IMG/VR virus record: IMGVR_UViG_3300025327_000027 | Span: 1 to 64,000 of that record | Source: a virus | Strand: one strand, 5' to 3' | DNA length: 64,000 bases | Part shown: positions 6,755 through 14,916 of the stretch, one piece after another | Layout: the number at the start of each line of letters is the position of its first letter | Numbering within the stretch: position 1 is the stretch's first letter | Position numbers and translations under genes: made by a program | Notes under the pieces: model-generated | Told to the model about the DNA's origin: nothing | Seen by the model: the letters and a program-made list of their open reading frames with translations, nothing else | Databases searched by the model: none

Positions 6755-7062
6755 TGGACGAAGAGAAGACACCAGAGACACTAACGCCCGAGGAAACGCT
6801 TGTTCTACGGGAGGCGGAAAACGCCGTAAGCGATGAGCAGGGCTTTAAATCTGACGTAGCGAAGACCCGCCAACTGATCGATGCCGGCGAGGTCATGCTA
6901 TTAATGGCCGTAGAGGGTAAAGGCGTCACCCCTGTCCCTGTAACTGCCGTTTTTCAGCAGCTTTTTGGCCTTCTAAACCATATAGATCAGCGACTTATTA
7001 ACCTGGAAGAGAAGCTGAAGGTGAGTCTCGAAGGGGAGTCTCGAATTTTGACTCTCAATTGA
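6754..7062 (+). CDS. Acidic helical phage protein, unknown function
   Basis: This protein of about 102 residues starts at ATG 6754, within the TGATG overlap and behind GGAG; a GTG one codon earlier is possible. The N-terminus is very acidic (MDEEKTPETLTPEE), and the C-terminal 40 residues form a likely coiled coil (FGLLNHIDQRLINLEEKLK). It may be a small adaptor or assembly factor. No family recognised. Confidence 0.6.
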   Translation: MDEEKTPETLTPEETLVLREAENAVSDEQGFKSDVAKTRQLIDAGEVMLLMAVEGKGVTPVPVTAVFQQLFGLLNHIDQRLINLEEKLKVSLEGESRILTLN

Positions 7063-7065
7063 GCC

Positions 7066-7080
7066 GAATAAGGTAAGATA
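7066..7080 (+). promoter_or_regulatory. Candidate phage promoter (GAATAAGGTAAGATA)
   Basis: A variant of the recurring AAATAGGGTAAAATA element, placed only a few bases before ATG 7085. A transcript from here would be almost leaderless. The very short distance makes the promoter reading less certain here. Confidence 0.4.
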
Positions 7081-7084
7081 AAGT

Positions 7085-7435
7085 ATGGGAAAAAAGAACC
7101 ATAGTTTCGATACCTTAGACCAAAGCAACATCAACATCTTGATTGAGTTGATTGTTGATCCCAACACTACGGAAGCTCTGCGCGTACGCATCCTGAACAA
7201 GCTCCTAGGTGCCACAGAGGCCGATGACTTCTTCGAGACCATCGCCAAGGAGAAGCTGGACTTTGGTCCATGTCCGTGTTGTGGCCACGAGAACGATTGG
7301 TTGATTCCGGAAGAGTCGCTCAATCGTATGGGTATCGTTACACACAAACGAGATGATCGCGTGAAGCGAATGACTACGGAGGCGGATTGCCCTCGTTGGA
7401 AGGAAGCTTGCTCAAAGAAGCGTATTAATATATGA
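7085..7435 (+). CDS. Putative zinc-binding phage protein
   Basis: This 116-residue protein has a central CPCCGHENDW motif and a later cysteine pair (CPRWKEAC), which could form one zinc site. The first 60 residues are helical. It lies between the methyltransferases and the lysis genes. It could be a small regulator or a nucleic-acid-binding protein; no family is recognised. Confidence 0.6.
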   Translation: MGKKNHSFDTLDQSNINILIELIVDPNTTEALRVRILNKLLGATEADDFFETIAKEKLDFGPCPCCGHENDWLIPEESLNRMGIVTHKRDDRVKRMTTEADCPRWKEACSKKRINI

Positions 7436-7453
7436 TTGAAAAGTATTTGAGCA

Positions 7454-8092
7454 ATGCCTGATCCAGACGATTTTAAGAGCACTCTAGATGAGCTAGAGAA
7501 GGCTATGCTACAGTCCTTGGGACTAGAGCAACCGGTCAAGCCTCCTATGGTTAGAGCGGGTCCGACCAAGACTCAAGTCAATCTTCCACCAGACAAGACT
7601 CCCGAGTACATAAAGCGAGCCGAAGAGGACGTTCCTCGCATCGCAAGTCTTCGCAGCAAGATGGAAGCTGCGGCTAAGAAGCATCGGGTGCCAGTAGAGT
7701 ATCTAGCGGGTATCGCAAGTCGAGAGTCTCGTGGCGGTAAGGCACTGAACGCCATGGGCTACGATGACGAGAATCAAGACTTCGGCGTCATGCAGGTAAA
7801 TCAGAACTACCATCAATTGGAGGGTACAGATGCCCCCGACTCTCGGGCACACATCGATCAGGCGGCTGGAATCCTTCGGGATAACAAGCGTCAGATGGAC
7901 AAGAAGTTTCCAAAGTGGTCGGATGAGGAACGTTGGAGAGCCGCCATTGCGGCTTATAACATGGGGGCCAGCAACGTCAAATCAAGAGAACAAGTGGACA
8001 AAGGTACGACCGGAGGCGATTACAGCCAGGACGTGCTCATCCGAGCGCGAGCGTTCAAGCAGCGTTTTCAGACGAACAAGAGGAAGCCCTAA
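7454..8092 (+). CDS. Endolysin, lysozyme/transglycosylase-like
   Basis: This 212-residue protein has an N-terminal 75-residue linker-like region and then a soluble lysozyme-like domain. The catalytic glutamate is expected in LAGIASRESRGGKAL (about residue 95). GVMQVNQNYHQL and AAIAAYNMGASNV are the other landmarks of the goose-type lysozyme/SLT fold. It would cleave the glycan strands of peptidoglycan at lysis. There is no signal peptide. The stop overlaps the start of the holin candidate, a typical lysis pair. Confidence 0.85.
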   Translation: MPDPDDFKSTLDELEKAMLQSLGLEQPVKPPMVRAGPTKTQVNLPPDKTPEYIKRAEEDVPRIASLRSKMEAAAKKHRVPVEYLAGIASRESRGGKALNAMGYDDENQDFGVMQVNQNYHQLEGTDAPDSRAHIDQAAGILRDNKRQMDKKFPKWSDEERWRAAIAAYNMGASNVKSREQVDKGTTGGDYSQDVLIRARAFKQRFQTNKRKP

Positions 8093-8418
8093 TGACCCTC
8101 GAACAGGAGCTACAACTATTTGAAGATGTCGGTTCAATCAAGGCGGGTATTTCTAACTTGAATAGACTATTGGACGCGCATACTACCCAGGATATGACGC
8201 AGTTTTCTGACATGACAGAGGCCGTCGAAGCGGTAGATGCTAAGGTGACCAGCATCATCAAGGATCTCGCTATTACGGACGCGGTACGGGCGGAACACGA
8301 CAAGCACGTCAGTACCCTTGCGAACCGTAGAGCGAGCATTGTAGGCTCTATCGCAGGCTTCGTTAGTTCAGCATTCATCACCTGGATACAGATTCACTTT
8401 GGAGGAGGCGCCCGGTGA
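8092..8418 (+). CDS. Probable holin, C-terminal membrane anchor
   Basis: This 108-residue protein has about 75 residues of coiled-coil-like helix, then RR followed by one hydrophobic segment (ASIVGSIAGFVSSAFITW) near the C-terminus. This tail-anchored layout matches the XhlA-type or other single-span holins that accompany an endolysin. It directly overlaps the endolysin stop (ATGA), which supports a lysis role. Topology and function are inferred. Confidence 0.65.
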   Translation: MTLEQELQLFEDVGSIKAGISNLNRLLDAHTTQDMTQFSDMTEAVEAVDAKVTSIIKDLAITDAVRAEHDKHVSTLANRRASIVGSIAGFVSSAFITWIQIHFGGGAR

Positions 8419-8635
8419 GCATCAATCCAGCATTCTCGATGATATTGAACCGTTAATGGCTACGATTGAACAAAAGTTAGAGGACTTCCTAAAGGAACAA
8501 GTGCGTGGTGATAAAAAACCACTGACACTTGAAGAGATTTTCCAGAAGACCTTAGATATGACGACACCTAGCCAGCCTGGTGACGTGCGCAATCTAAAGG
8601 AATATGAGAAGAAGAAGGTGGAAGAATGGTTCTAA
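8399..8635 (+). CDS. Small acidic phage protein, start uncertain
   Basis: A 78-codon acidic frame opens at TTG 8399. A strong GGAGGAG (8401-8407) instead points at GTG 8415, which opens a 14-codon frame (MSINPAFSMILNR) ending in TAATG at 8456-8460. The ATG within that overlap (8456) restarts the main frame, giving a product of about 59 residues (MATIEQKLEDFLKE...). Translation may therefore run through a leader peptide and then reinitiate. No domain recognised. Confidence 0.55.
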   Translation: MEEAPGEHQSSILDDIEPLMATIEQKLEDFLKEQVRGDKKPLTLEEIFQKTLDMTTPSQPGDVRNLKEYEKKKVEEWF

Positions 8636-8700
8636 AGCACGGTATCAATAGAGTAGGCCACCGTCATCCATTGGCAGAATCCTTTGCATTACTAGCATAG
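8626..8700 (+). CDS. 24-codon open frame before terminase
   Basis: ATG 8626 to TAG 8700 overlaps the end of the previous gene and fills the gap before the terminase. The product is small and His-rich. A weak GGTGG precedes the start. It may be real or chance. Confidence 0.3.
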   Translation: MVLKHGINRVGHRHPLAESFALLA

Positions 8701-8703
8701 GAT

Positions 8704-11700
8704 GTGGTTATGCGCAAGGGACATCGTAAGCCTCTAACTAAAAAAGAAAAAGCCTTCGCGAAATCTTTGGCTAACGGTACTGGCTCGATTAAAGCCGCTA
8801 GATTGTTTTTGAAATGGAAGTGCGGTCATGGCACGCCTGAAGCGCAGAAAGCTAAAGACTTAGCCCGAAGCCCACGTATCCGTGAAGAAGTCGATAGACT
8901 GAAGAACGTTGATAAGGTTGAAGCCGAAGCGGAGATGACAATCGATCAGACTCCAGGCTTCGAGTTGGAAGATTTGCGCAAATTTGCCTATGATCGCCTA
9001 AAGATCATCGCTGAAGACTCAGGTGTCAACCCTTCCGCTCGCTGGAACGCCGTCGAAGCGCTAGAAAAGCTGAATGATCCGAGTAAGGACATCAACCTCA
9101 TTTACCGCTATATTGACATCATGTGGCGCTACTACGAGGGACACTGCCCTGCATGTCACAAGGACTTCCCCCTCTGGAAGATCCAGAACAACAAGCTTGA
9201 GGCGTACCGTGAAGAGAACGGTATCCCACCAAGCTCCCCGATCGAAGATCGATTGGATCGCCGTCTAGCCCTCCTACGAGCGGCTGATCCGGTACGACAG
9301 CCTCACCCTGGACAGGTGCGAGCGATATCGGCCGCCGAGCGTCATCTTGTTGGTACTGGTCCAGCCCGAGGCGGTAAAGCGACGGCTCCTGATACTCCAA
9401 TTTTAACTCCTAAGGGTTTTGTGCGATTTGATTCGTTACGGATTGGCGATACTGTCTTTGATGAAGCAGGACAGCCGTGCCAAGTCATAGGAGAATCCCC
9501 TGTATGGAAGACGGGGGATTGGTATAGAGTCATTTTCGATACAGGTGAGGAGATTATTGCGCATGAGAATCATGAATGGGTAACCCATCAGTATAACTAT
9601 CGGGAGGCAGTAAGGAGTCGAAAAGGAACAGCACGTTACGCTAACCGTAAGCGCAACGTAGTTCCGAATCGAATTATCAACAAGCGAATTCGAGCATTGA
9701 CACCGACCGTGGTTTCTACCAAAGACATCTTTAACACATGTAAGGCTCGTGAAACTCACACTAATCATGCAATTCCAGTAAGTAACGCAATACAATTCCC
9801 TGCTCAAGACTTGCCTATTGATCCTTATTTATTAGGGGTCTGGTTAGGGGACGATACAGCATTGTCTGGCCAAATTACTATCGCCGATCAACCAATATTA
9901 GATAAGTTGCATCGTCTTGGACATACATATAATAAGATTCAAAGTTCTAAATACTGTTATCGCATTCACGGGTTATATGAAAAGCTAGTGACATTTGATC
10001 TGAAATCCAATAAACATATCCCACTAAACTATCTGTACAGTTCTTATGAACAGCGTCTTGAGTTATTACGTGGATTAATGGATACTGATGGTTATATCAA
10101 CAAAAATGGTAACTGTGCGTTTTACAATACGAATAAAAACTTGTGCGATGGCGTAATGTTCCTATTAGCGAGTTTAGGAATCAAACGTTCTGTGGAATCT
10201 AAAGTAGGCACTTTATATGGGGTTAAGCATAAAACGTGCTATATTGTCAAGTTTACCACAACAGTGCCGATCTTCTCGTTAGAGCGAAAAGCGAAGCGAC
10301 TACCTGCGACAGTTAAATCTAATCAACAATATCATTACATTGTTGACGTTAAGAAGACACAACCAGAGCAGGCTCGGTGTATTGAAGTCAATTCACCTAG
10401 TAATCAATATTTAGTAGGCAAATCTCTAATACCGACGCACAATAGCTTCCTGCTGGGTATGTTCTTGCTGATGTACGGCCTCATCCCAGGCGTAGAGAAC
10501 TGGCTGCTTGCGCGCATCTATGAAAACGCCGACAAGGAGTTTCAGTACTATCAGCAGTTCCTCAACGTACTCTTCTACCCTGTAGCCAAGCACATGATGA
10601 CTGTTCAGGTGGACCGCACAGGAGACAGCAGTATCAAGACACGCTGGGGCAACATCACAGAGACCCGATCGGGTAAGGCCAAGGGTTCGATCACAGGTCA
10701 CGAGCTTGAGATCATCGTTGTAGCCGAGCCGGCGTGGGTAGAGGCAAGTCTCTTTGAGGAAGTGCGCGCCCGCATGAGTTCCCGCATGGGACGCATCATC
10801 GCGTTCGGTACGCCTAAGGGCTTCGGTGGCTTCCTGTACCGCATGAAGAAGCTGTCTAACCGTGGCCCGGATGGACACATCCGCAATGCTGAGGAACGCC
10901 TGATTCGCAACGGCTGCCCTTGGAACCAGAGCCTTGCTCAGTTCTCCCTATCACCCGAAGAGAACCCACAGTACGTCATCTCGGAGAAGGAAGCTGCCCG
11001 TGGCGAGCTTACGCGAGAGGAGTACGAATCGGAGTTCGAAGGGAGGATGACATCCGCAGAAGGTGCCCGATTCCCATTGATTCAGGAGCAGCACGTCCAG
11101 TCGCTCAATCCGGGCGTAGTCGAACGCCTGGTGTATGTCCTGGGGATCGACCAGGGACCCAAGAACTTTGGTGGCTGCCTGATCGGTTGGGACGGTCAGC
11201 GCATGTACGTTATATGGGAGTTCTTTGATGACACGGAGAAGACCATCAAGGCTAACATGATGGAGATCAATCGCAACCTTCCTGCGGTCATTGCAGCCAA
11301 GGGGGGCACCGCAGAGAATTGGCAATTGACCATCTTTGACTCAGATCCTCCAATCCATGGCATTCTCCTTGAACTAATAGAGGAGCGAAAGACATGGAAG
11401 ACGGATGAAACGTACCGCCCCAAGAACCTGAAGGATTACACCAACTGGCGTGAAGAGACCATGGAGTGGATCAACTACATGGCTGGCCGTGGCTTCCTCA
11501 TCTTCGACAAGGAGTGCGACCTTTTACATGAACAGTTGCGTGCAGCTCTCATCAAGCCACTTGACAATCAGAAAGAAAGGCAGACAGGCAATGACAAGGG
11601 ATGGCTCGTAAAGGACCCATGGAGAGGTGACCACGTTATGGATGCCTTCCTGATGGCCTGCTTCTGTATAAAGGAAGAGTTGATTCACATGCCGATGGCA

Positions 11701-11895
11701 GGCGTGAATCCAACCGCACCGTTTGAAGCAGAGCGCCTGCATCAAGAGTATCAACGTATTAACCAGGAACGTAGAGAGCTAACAGGTAAAAATGATAACG
11801 AAGCTTGGCGTATTGTGTATGGTCACGAGCGCACCTCACCGGCAAAGTTTTGGTATCCACAGAGCTTCCATGTGGATAATAGTGATGAGGGGTAA
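8704..11895 (+). CDS. terL: Terminase large subunit interrupted by an intein
   Basis: The 1063-codon frame encodes the packaging motor. Residues 1-75 (LTKKEKAFAKSLANGTG... then ARSPRIREEVDRLKN) resemble the small-terminase fold, fused at the N-terminus. The ATPase Walker A (GTGPARGGK then S) is cut by a 355-residue intein (residues 226-580). Walker B reads LEIIVVAEPAW, with Ala where Asp is usual and the catalytic Glu kept. Next come the coupling motif region (IIAFGTPKG) and the RNase-H-like nuclease (VLGIDQGP, FDSDPP, DHVMDAF). The spliced protein would be about 708 residues. The start is GTG 8704 or ATG 8710. Confidence 0.9.
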   Translation: MVMRKGHRKPLTKKEKAFAKSLANGTGSIKAARLFLKWKCGHGTPEAQKAKDLARSPRIREEVDRLKNVDKVEAEAEMTIDQTPGFELEDLRKFAYDRLKIIAEDSGVNPSARWNAVEALEKLNDPSKDINLIYRYIDIMWRYYEGHCPACHKDFPLWKIQNNKLEAYREENGIPPSSPIEDRLDRRLALLRAADPVRQPHPGQVRAISAAERHLVGTGPARGGKATAPDTPILTPKGFVRFDSLRIGDTVFDEAGQPCQVIGESPVWKTGDWYRVIFDTGEEIIAHENHEWVTHQYNYREAVRSRKGTARYANRKRNVVPNRIINKRIRALTPTVVSTKDIFNTCKARETHTNHAIPVSNAIQFPAQDLPIDPYLLGVWLGDDTALSGQITIADQPILDKLHRLGHTYNKIQSSKYCYRIHGLYEKLVTFDLKSNKHIPLNYLYSSYEQRLELLRGLMDTDGYINKNGNCAFYNTNKNLCDGVMFLLASLGIKRSVESKVGTLYGVKHKTCYIVKFTTTVPIFSLERKAKRLPATVKSNQQYHYIVDVKKTQPEQARCIEVNSPSNQYLVGKSLIPTHNSFLLGMFLLMYGLIPGVENWLLARIYENADKEFQYYQQFLNVLFYPVAKHMMTVQVDRTGDSSIKTRWGNITETRSGKAKGSITGHELEIIVVAEPAWVEASLFEEVRARMSSRMGRIIAFGTPKGFGGFLYRMKKLSNRGPDGHIRNAEERLIRNGCPWNQSLAQFSLSPEENPQYVISEKEAARGELTREEYESEFEGRMTSAEGARFPLIQEQHVQSLNPGVVERLVYVLGIDQGPKNFGGCLIGWDGQRMYVIWEFFDDTEKTIKANMMEINRNLPAVIAAKGGTAENWQLTIFDSDPPIHGILLELIEERKTWKTDETYRPKNLKDYTNWREETMEWINYMAGRGFLIFDKECDLLHEQLRAALIKPLDNQKERQTGNDKGWLVKDPWRGDHVMDAFLMACFCIKEELIHMPMAGVNPTAPFEAERLHQEYQRINQERRELTGKNDNEAWRIVYGHERTSPAKFWYPQSFHVDNSDEG
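9379..10443 (+). mobile_element. Class 3-type intein in TerL Walker A
   Basis: This 355-residue intein begins with Ala (ATAPDTPILTPKG), not Cys or Ser, and ends PTHN before Ser. The Trp of ENHEW (block B), the Cys of ARCIEV (block F) and the Thr of PTHN (block G) form the W-C-T triplet of class 3 inteins, in which the block F Cys acts first. A two-motif LAGLIDADG endonuclease is embedded (LGVWLGDDTA and LRGLMDTDGY). Removing it restores the P-loop GPARGGKS exactly. It is AT-rich compared with the exteins and is a relative of the intein at 61368-62537. Confidence 0.9.
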
Positions 11896-11921
11896 ATGAA
11901 CGCTCCGAAGAGCGTTCATTA
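11893..11921. terminator. Bidirectional terminator-like hairpin
   Basis: AATGAACGCT (11895-11904) and AGCGTTCATT (11911-11920) form a perfect 10-bp stem with a six-base loop, between the convergent terminase gene and the minus-strand gene ending at 11919. Confidence 0.65.
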
Positions 11922-12305
11922 GACGAGCGGATCAGGTGTATTGAGGCTTGAAACGCCGCGTCTAGGGCCGCCTTTGAGTCTCAAGGTATCCGTTGTTTTG
12001 TTCAAGGCAACATCAATGAGTCTGACTAGATCCTCATAGTTGCCCTTGTCGAATGCCACTTCTCCAGTCCGTCCAACTAGGAAGTTACCCTTCTCGGTGA
12101 ACTTTAACGAGTAGAGATCGAACTCAACTTTAGGCGGCAACACCGGAACATCCAATAGGGATGCCCCGAATGCCACAGCCTCCATAGCCGCAATACACTC
12201 ACCAGTAGCTATTGCAATCTGTCTGCCTGTACTGTCTTTGACAGTCACTATACCTGTACCAGCATTACATGTAGCAGAAAATGTCCCTAATTCTACATCG
12301 GCCAT
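11919..12305 (-). CDS. Phage protein, unknown function
   Basis: This 128-residue protein starts at ATG 12305 behind AAGGAAA. The first half is beta-rich (FSATCNAGTGIVTVKDSTG), and the middle may form a helix. No family recognised. It ends in the hairpin shared with the terminase gene. Upstream (12306-12393) a 23-codon coding-like stretch without a start codon (ending in AVLAKTVL) may be a relic. Confidence 0.6.
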   Translation of the reverse strand: MADVELGTFSATCNAGTGIVTVKDSTGRQIAIATGECIAAMEAVAFGASLLDVPVLPPKVEFDLYSLKFTEKGNFLVGRTGEVAFDKGNYEDLVRLIDVALNKTTDTLRLKGGPRRGVSSLNTPDPLV

Positions 12306-12393
12306 GTTGTTTCCTTATAGCACAGTCTTCGCCAGAACGGCAAAAGCTTCTGCTTCCTCTTTGGTATTTTTCGCATCAGTGCTTTAGCCCCAA

Positions 12394-12996
12394 TTAGACC
12401 TTAGGCTGTGCAGCCATGAATTCTTCATACTTGGCTTTTAGGTCTGGATGCTCATCCAAGTACACGGTCATCGCGAATGCCGTTTCGAATACCTTCGGTG
12501 GCTTGGTGAAGATCAGTGTGCGAGTGAAGTCAACCGTCTTGGATGCCTTGGCTGTACCTTGTGTGGCTACTGCCTTTTCGAATTTGCTTGCACGAACCTT
12601 CAGCATTTCGATCTTCTCGCGTAGGCCCGAGATGCCCATCTGGCGGAAAGTCTCTTCAAGCGCCTCAGGTGCGTCCACGATGCCCTTTTCAGCGCGACGA
12701 CCACGGATGGTGTTCACTGAGTCGTTGTACTGCGCAGTCTTCAGGCGGATACATGCGCGCAGCGCTTCAAGAGCTTGACTCTCGTATGAAAGATCGGGGT
12801 TGCGCACGAAGATGCCGAGTTCGTCCATTAGCTGGCGAACTGCTTCGCTGCCGGGCTGGTTCGGTGTGAAATCGACCATCTGAGCGTTCGTCAGGTCGAT
12901 TAAGCCGTCGGGCGCAATTTTGATGTCGATCCCACCATGCCAGTTCCAAACGACCTCATACGGCGTAGGGTTATGCAAGCGATTTATAATTGCCAT
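12394..12996 (-). CDS. Phage protein, unknown function
   Basis: This 200-residue protein (ATG 12996, AGGAG upstream) has a beta-rich N-terminus (NPTPYEVVWNWHGG, IKIAPDG) and a helical C-terminal half. It resembles small virion-associated proteins in layout, but no family is certain. An endonuclease gene has inserted immediately upstream; its stop is at 12998, two bases away. Confidence 0.65.
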   Translation of the reverse strand: MAIINRLHNPTPYEVVWNWHGGIDIKIAPDGLIDLTNAQMVDFTPNQPGSEAVRQLMDELGIFVRNPDLSYESQALEALRACIRLKTAQYNDSVNTIRGRRAEKGIVDAPEALEETFRQMGISGLREKIEMLKVRASKFEKAVATQGTAKASKTVDFTRTLIFTKPPKVFETAFAMTVYLDEHPDLKAKYEEFMAAQPKV

Positions 12997-12997
12997 G

Positions 12998-13525
12998 TTA
13001 TTTCTCCTGTTTTAGATACGCTAGTGCGTACATTAGAATTTCAATAGAATCTTGTAGTTGACCTATACCATTATTACATTGATGACATAATAATCCACGA
13101 ACTGCGTTAGTTTTATGGCAATGGTCCACAACACGAATTGGTCTAGTTTTGCAAATTGCGCAAAAATGCTTTTGTTTTTCTGAGAGTACCTGAAGATTCT
13201 CATCTGTTAAGCCGTAGCGTTTCTTTAAGTGATAAAATTTAGCATAATTAGGATTACGCTGTTGCCACTCTATAGATTGCTCTTGTTCTTGTTTTTTGCG
13301 CTTGAGGTGATTTTCTCTGCTACTCTTGAGTCGTCTCTGTTTTCGATCTTCATCTGACAAACGTCGCGTACCTCCTGTACTCCGCGTTTGGACTCCATTA
13401 CGAAGAAGAAAGTTTCTTACACATCCAGGTGAACATTTGTAAATAAAAGCCAAATCGGCTAAACTTGTCCCGTTCTCATAACCGTCGCGGATTTCGGTTC
13501 TATACGCTTGTAACTTTGATGGCAT
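12998..13525 (-). CDS. Endonuclease VII-type homing endonuclease
   Basis: This 175-residue protein has an N-terminal helix-turn-helix-like segment (SLADLAFIYKCSPGCVRNFL, about residues 21-40) for DNA recognition. After a basic linker comes the recombination endonuclease VII core: CAICK, VVDHCHKT, RGLLCHQCNNGIG. The cysteines bind zinc, and the D-H-x-H motif binds the catalytic metal. AT-rich codons and insertion between two minus-strand genes mark it as a mobile gene. It has its own promoter at 13534-13563 and only a poor ribosome site. Confidence 0.88.
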   Translation of the reverse strand: MPSKLQAYRTEIRDGYENGTSLADLAFIYKCSPGCVRNFLLRNGVQTRSTGGTRRLSDEDRKQRRLKSSRENHLKRKKQEQEQSIEWQQRNPNYAKFYHLKKRYGLTDENLQVLSEKQKHFCAICKTRPIRVVDHCHKTNAVRGLLCHQCNNGIGQLQDSIEILMYALAYLKQEK

Positions 13526-13533
13526 CTGACTAT

Positions 13534-13563
13534 ATCATACCACAAGTATGTACTAACTTTCAA
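13534..13563 (-). promoter_or_regulatory. Promoter of the endonuclease gene
   Basis: On the minus strand, TTGAAA (13563-13558) and TATGAT (13539-13534) are 18 bases apart, just before ATG 13525. The ACTTGTGGTATGAT stretch resembles the one before the HNH gene at 54869-55252. Confidence 0.5.
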
Positions 13564-13581
13564 TGTCGCTAAATACTAAGG

Positions 13582-14271
13582 TTACAAGTTTATGTCCTTT
13601 TTGGTAATTTCTAATGGAAAAACCTTCCCAGTGCCCAAACAAATGGCCGGGGTGTTGGTCTGTTTGGTTGTGTAGAATTGAGTGTCCGTGTACTTCCCAT
13701 GTACCAGCAAACGAGGTCTGGTAGCGAAGCAAATCTTGTTAATACCCTTGGCCTGAGATTTGATGGTACCGAAAGTTTCACCATCAGGGCCTTCGTGCGT
13801 CACCAGGAGATCCACCGGACCTGCCGTACATGCCGTACGAACCTGATCCATTGTGTAGTTGCCTTCAAGCGTCCAAGGCTTAGGACTGTATGTACCGCCC
13901 AATCCAAGTACTCGAATACAATCATCGGTAACCTCAAGAAGAGTGCTATTGCCGTTGACCAAGATGTGCAGATTGAAACATAGCTCGCCATAGCCCTGAC
14001 GAACCATACGCTGAATCCAAAGATGATCCTCGTGCTTGCCCGCAACAAGAAGAGTGGGAATAGGCAGATTTCGCTTACCAACCAAGTAATCAATAAAGTT
14101 GCCAGGCCCAGCGACGGAAGCGCGGGCTTGACGGCTCGCTCTAACAGGGTCAGGCCAAACACCAAAGTTCCCCGTCGAGATGACCCAATCGAACCCCCCT
14201 GGCTCAGCCATGAGTGTATCGTAGAGGCGATCGATCTCACCATACAGAGACCCTACTAGTGCGATTCGCAT
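13582..14271 (-). CDS. Metallophosphoesterase-like, degenerate metal site
   Basis: This 229-residue protein has the calcineurin-like motif order, but the motifs are altered: VGSLYGEIDRL (usually GDxHG), FDWVISTGNFGV (usually GD), VAGKHEDHLW (usually GNHE), LLVTHEGPDG and LLVHGKYT (usually GHxH). GGFDWVISTGNF and the GLGG motif recall the CWF19L1/Dbr1-like branch, where metal ligands are partly lost. It could bind, rather than hydrolyse, a nucleotide or RNA end. The stop lies 57 bases before the promoter-bearing endonuclease gene, and the start overlaps the gene upstream by one base. Confidence 0.7.
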   Translation of the reverse strand: MRIALVGSLYGEIDRLYDTLMAEPGGFDWVISTGNFGVWPDPVRASRQARASVAGPGNFIDYLVGKRNLPIPTLLVAGKHEDHLWIQRMVRQGYGELCFNLHILVNGNSTLLEVTDDCIRVLGLGGTYSPKPWTLEGNYTMDQVRTACTAGPVDLLVTHEGPDGETFGTIKSQAKGINKICFATRPRLLVHGKYTDTQFYTTKQTNTPAICLGTGKVFPLEITKKDINL

Positions 14272-14555
14272 TACTTTTTTTCCAGAGCCTTGATGCGTTT
14301 CTCAAAATCCTCGACCTGGGCGTCCATGACCTTGAAACCTGCTACGACTTCACCCTGGAGCATCTTGATGATGTCCAGAGCTTTGAGGGTCGCGCGTGCA
14401 TCTACGAACTCAGCGATGATATCGGCCAGGAGATTCACCTCATGGTTGATGGCAGCGATCTGCCGGATATCCAGGTTGTGACCAATGGTCTTCCCGAAGA
14501 TGGTTGAGAGCTTCGAATAGAGCTTCTCGTTGAAGGGCTTGATGGGATCTGACAT
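14271..14555 (-). CDS. Helical/coiled-coil phage protein
   Basis: This 94-residue protein (ATG 14555) is predicted to be almost wholly helical, with a C-terminal coiled coil (VMDAQVEDFEKRIKALEKK). No catalytic motif is seen. It overlaps the metallophosphoesterase-like gene by one base, so the two are probably translated together. Function unknown. Confidence 0.6.
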   Translation of the reverse strand: MSDPIKPFNEKLYSKLSTIFGKTIGHNLDIRQIAAINHEVNLLADIIAEFVDARATLKALDIIKMLQGEVVAGFKVMDAQVEDFEKRIKALEKK

Positions 14556-14562
14556 GTGTCTC

Positions 14563-14916
14563 CTAGAATAGGTTGCGTAGCTCGTCTTTGACGAAGACTG
14601 AGAAGCGGTTTCCGAAGTCCTGGAAGCCGAGGCGGATGAGTTCCTGAGACTGCTTGGCGTCGAAGGTCTCCTTGTTAATGATGTTGATTACCTTGCAGAA
14701 CGGGGTCTTGTTCCGGTCGAACTGAATCGCCATGGCGCAGTTCTTGCTGAGACCGATAGAAATGAGATCTAGCTCCTTCTTGATCGTAGCCACAACCTCT
14801 TCGAATCTCTTCTTGGGCGGTTCTTGTGGAGTACCTACCACAACTCCATTCCCAAATTTCGCATCAAAATCAACTGGTTGGAAGCTTTTCGCCCCCTTCT
14901 TCTTACGTATTCCCAT
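14563..14916 (-). CDS. Phage protein, unknown function
   Basis: This 117-residue protein starts at ATG 14916, with AGGAGG-like sequence nearby (AGGAGGATAT). It has a basic N-terminus (GIRKKKGAKSF) and a mixed alpha/beta body. The first 14 bases overlap the end of the HNH gene upstream, as expected where a homing gene has inserted and brought its own C-terminus. No family recognised. Confidence 0.6.
   Translation of the reverse strand: MGIRKKKGAKSFQPVDFDAKFGNGVVVGTPQEPPKKRFEEVVATIKKELDLISIGLSKNCAMAIQFDRNKTPFCKVINIINKETFDAKQSQELIRLGFQDFGNRFSVFVKDELRNLF

Noticed and set aside
10426-10878. 150-codon minus-strand frame inside the terminase
   Set aside because: It is antisense to conserved terminase coding sequence; no independent support.
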